This document shows positions 5,578 through 7,117 of a DNA stretch of 7,117 bases, piece by piece. The stretch comes from Deltaproteobacteria bacterium. GTDB lineage: Bacteria; Desulfobacterota; DSM-4660; Desulfatiglandales; B25-G16. The notes under the pieces were generated by a model. It saw only the letters and a program-made list of their open reading frames with translations. It had not been told where the DNA came from and searched no databases. Location of the stretch: the NCBI GenBank assembly GCA_020348625.1, contig CP070752.1, positions 1,257,686 to 1,264,802 on the forward strand, in the 5' to 3' direction. Position numbers and translations under genes: made by a program. Within the stretch, counting starts at the first letter, position 1. Each line of letters opens with the position of its first letter.

Positions 5578-6548
5578 CCTTTCGGTCCGATAACAAGGGT
5601 ATGGCGCTGATTCTCACGATTCTGGTCGTTGCTGTGATCGTGGTTTTGACTCTCGAGTTCAATACGTCAATGCGGTCTGACCTTTTTGCGGCTGTCAACC
5701 TCTCAGACGGCATTCAGTTGACCTGCATCGCAAAGTCCGGTTTCCACGGCGCGCGTGCGGTGTTGCATGCGGACCGCATCGAAGGGAATGTCGATACCCT
5801 TCTCGAATTGTGGGCCCAGTCCGGGCTTTTGTCCCAAAATGCCGCCGTTCTGTTCGATGAGGGCACAGTTTATGTAGAGATAACGGATCTTTCCGGGAGA
5901 ATTCAGATCAACCAGCTCATCAACAAGGATGGAACGTATAATACCTTACAGAAGGACCTCCTCATGCGATTTCTGAACTTGCCGGAATTCGGTTTCGATT
6001 CACAGGAGGCGGAGAACATCGTCGATGCCCTGAAGGACTGGATGGACCCAGATGATGAGGTGACCGGATTCGGGGCAGAGGATTCCTACTATCAGGCCCT
6101 GGAAAAACCGTACCCATGTAAGAATGAGCCTCTTGAATTCGCAGGGGAGCTGCAATTCGTGCGGGGCATCACCGAGGAGCTCTTATACGGCTCCGATGAG
6201 AAGCCCGGTATCCTGCCTTTCCTGAGTGCACACGGCGACGGAAGGATAAATATCAACACGGCAGCTCCCCTGGTGGTGCGCGCCCTGTCCGATCAGATAG
6301 ACGAGGACATGGTGGCGGAACTGATCGATTACCGCATGAATGAAGATAATGACCTTGCGAGCAGTTCTTGGTATAAGCAGGTTACAGGCATGGCGGATGT
6401 GAACATCCCGAATGGGTTGCTGACTACTTCAAGCACCTATTTTGAGATCATATCGAGGGGCCTGAAGGGGGCAATGACAAAACAAATTGAGGGGGTAGTG
6501 GAGCGAGATGAGGAAACCGTTAAGGTGTTGTCCATGAAGATAGAATAG
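5571..6548 (+). CDS. gspK: GspK, large minor pseudopilin at the pseudopilus tip
   Basis: GspK is the largest pseudopilin and caps the GspI-J complex. The 325-aa product starts MVAFRSDNKG|MALILTILVVAVIVV. The Gly|Met site with a hydrophobic residue in place of Glu at +5 is the known peculiarity of GspK and GspX proteins. Further family signatures are DLSGRIQINQL (106-116), DWMDPDDEVTGFGAEDSYY (156-174, the Asp/Glu-rich segment matching E. coli GspK) and GRININTA (224-231), which is followed by a helix-hairpin-helix-like segment (232-256). ATG 5571 lies in the last codons of gspJ (ATGGTAG overlap), favouring coupled translation. Length and C-terminus are normal. Type IV pilus PilX is excluded by the DWMDPDDE and NINTA signatures. 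Confidence 0.95.
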   Translation: MVAFRSDNKGMALILTILVVAVIVVLTLEFNTSMRSDLFAAVNLSDGIQLTCIAKSGFHGARAVLHADRIEGNVDTLLELWAQSGLLSQNAAVLFDEGTVYVEITDLSGRIQINQLINKDGTYNTLQKDLLMRFLNLPEFGFDSQEAENIVDALKDWMDPDDEVTGFGAEDSYYQALEKPYPCKNEPLEFAGELQFVRGITEELLYGSDEKPGILPFLSAHGDGRININTAAPLVVRALSDQIDEDMVAELIDYRMNEDNDLASSSWYKQVTGMADVNIPNGLLTTSSTYFEIISRGLKGAMTKQIEGVVERDEETVKVLSMKIE

Positions 6549-6574
6549 GGTTCTTAACTCGGCACTCTGAACCC
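6548..6574 (+). repeat. hairpin at the gspK-gspL junction
   Basis: GGGTTC (6548-6553, starting at the last base of the gspK stop) pairs with GAACCC (6569-6574) across a 15-nt loop. No T-tract follows, so it is not a terminator. The remaining gap to gspL is A/T-rich. It contains a -10-like CATAAT (6590-6595) with only a poor -35 (CTGAAC, 6567-6572), so an internal promoter is possible but weakly supported. Confidence 0.3.
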
Positions 6575-6624
6575 GATTAACCTAGTCAACATAATAAATG
6601 CAATAAAGGCAGCAAATACTAATC

Positions 6625-7117
6625 ATGCCGGGCAAGATTCTGGGAATAGACGTTACAAGCGATTCGGTTACAGCAGTCCAGGTGGAGGGGGGACTGAGGG
6701 GATTCTCCATAACGGATTGGTCTCGCGTTGTGATTGAGGAAAATGGAGGCCTGGAGGCAGCATTGACGGCCTTGAGCGAGCAAATGGATCTCGCGGCTGA
6801 CACGTGTATCAGTGCTATTTCCGGAGAACAAATCTCATATCGCAATCTCCAGATGCCCTTCAAGGACAAGAAAAAGATCAGCCAGACCATAGCCTTTACC
6901 ATTGAGACCATGCTCCCGTTCCCCATCCGCGACGTGCTCGTAGATTTTGCCGTGGTGGAGCAGTCTGATCAAAGCGAAATCCTCGCCGCTACCGTGAGGC
7001 GAGTATATGTCTCCGAATACCTCGCCTCGCTGCAGAGCCATGGGATCGATCCGGATCTTGTGGACGCCAGTGGCGTTCCCACCGGCTTGTGGCTGTTGAA
7101 TCAACCGGATATACCCG
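6625..7117 (+). CDS. gspL: GspL, type II secretion inner-membrane adaptor, 3'-truncated by the window
   Basis: GspL recruits the GspE ATPase through its cytoplasmic actin-like domain and pairs with GspM at the membrane. The frame is open from ATG 6625 to the window end (164 residues visible). The N-terminal KILGIDVTSDSVTAVQVEGG is the first beta-hairpin of the actin/PilM fold. It is followed by the GspL/PilM-type segment ISYRNLQMPFKDKKKISQ, then FTIETMLPFPIRDVLVDFAVV (about residues 93-113), where conserved Leu-Pro-Phe precedes the dimer/ATPase-binding region. The transmembrane segment and periplasmic domain should lie beyond the edge. The nearest purine-rich site, AAAGG (6605-6609), is 15 nt from the ATG, so initiation may be weak. 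PilM is the main alternative, but position after gspK fits GspL. Confidence 0.92.
   Translation, partial: MPGKILGIDVTSDSVTAVQVEGGLRGFSITDWSRVVIEENGGLEAALTALSEQMDLAADTCISAISGEQISYRNLQMPFKDKKKISQTIAFTIETMLPFPIRDVLVDFAVVEQSDQSEILAATVRRVYVSEYLASLQSHGIDPDLVDASGVPTGLWLLNQPDIP

Noticed and set aside
2089..6548. Type IV pilus cluster (PilC, PilA, minor pilins) instead of type II secretion
   Set aside because: The GspG C-terminal acidic loop, the GspK DWMDPDDE and NINTA signatures without Glu5, and the F-G-H-I-J-K-L order are specific to type II secretion.
1..7117. CRISPR array, tRNA or rRNA genes, transposase genes or attachment sites
   Set aside because: No regular repeat-spacer pattern, cloverleaf-like sequence, rRNA signature or transposase frame was seen on either strand.

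Overview
The window reads as a Desulfobacterota-like ("deltaproteobacterial") chromosome segment. This rests on moderate G+C by eye, a 5'-truncated acyl-CoA synthetase of the kind common in sulfate reducers and syntrophs, a canonical type II secretion (Gsp) pseudopilin operon, and short intergenic and leader mini-repeats of the sort often seen in those genomes. The lineage is an inference, because no rRNA or phylogenetic marker is present.

Layout. Positions 1-1373 hold the 3' part of an AMP-forming acyl-CoA synthetase. Positions 1374-2088 (715 bp) hold no convincing gene. They do contain a good sigma70-type promoter candidate (TTGACA-17-TAACAT, 1903-1931) pointing at the secretion operon, two inverted repeats, a small minus-strand reading frame with an ideal ribosome binding site, and a decayed-looking signal-peptide segment. 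From 2089 to the window end everything is on the plus strand in the order gspF, gspG, gspH, gspI, gspJ, gspK, gspL, with gspL cut by the edge. Spacing from H to K is tight: G/H overlap 32 nt, H-I 19 nt, I-J 4 nt, J/K overlap 7 nt. Gaps of 168 bp (F-G) and 76 bp (K-L) interrupt this.

Function. GspF is the inner-membrane platform protein. GspG is the major pseudopilin, and GspH, I, J and K are the minor pseudopilins that form and prime the tip. GspL is the cytoplasmic/inner-membrane adaptor that links the platform to the GspE ATPase. All four of G, H, I and J carry a Gly-Phe prepilin peptidase site followed by Glu at +5. GspK has the Gly-Met site without Glu5 that is typical of its family. The gspC, gspD and gspE genes expected before gspF in the classical order are not upstream; they must lie beyond gspL or elsewhere, or be lost.

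No novel system is evident. The points most worth a second look are: substitutions at normally invariant A7/A8 motif positions in the acyl-CoA synthetase; a GspJ leader peptide built of four 9-bp repeat units; the absence of gspCDE upstream of gspF; and remnants of coding sequence in the 715-bp gap.
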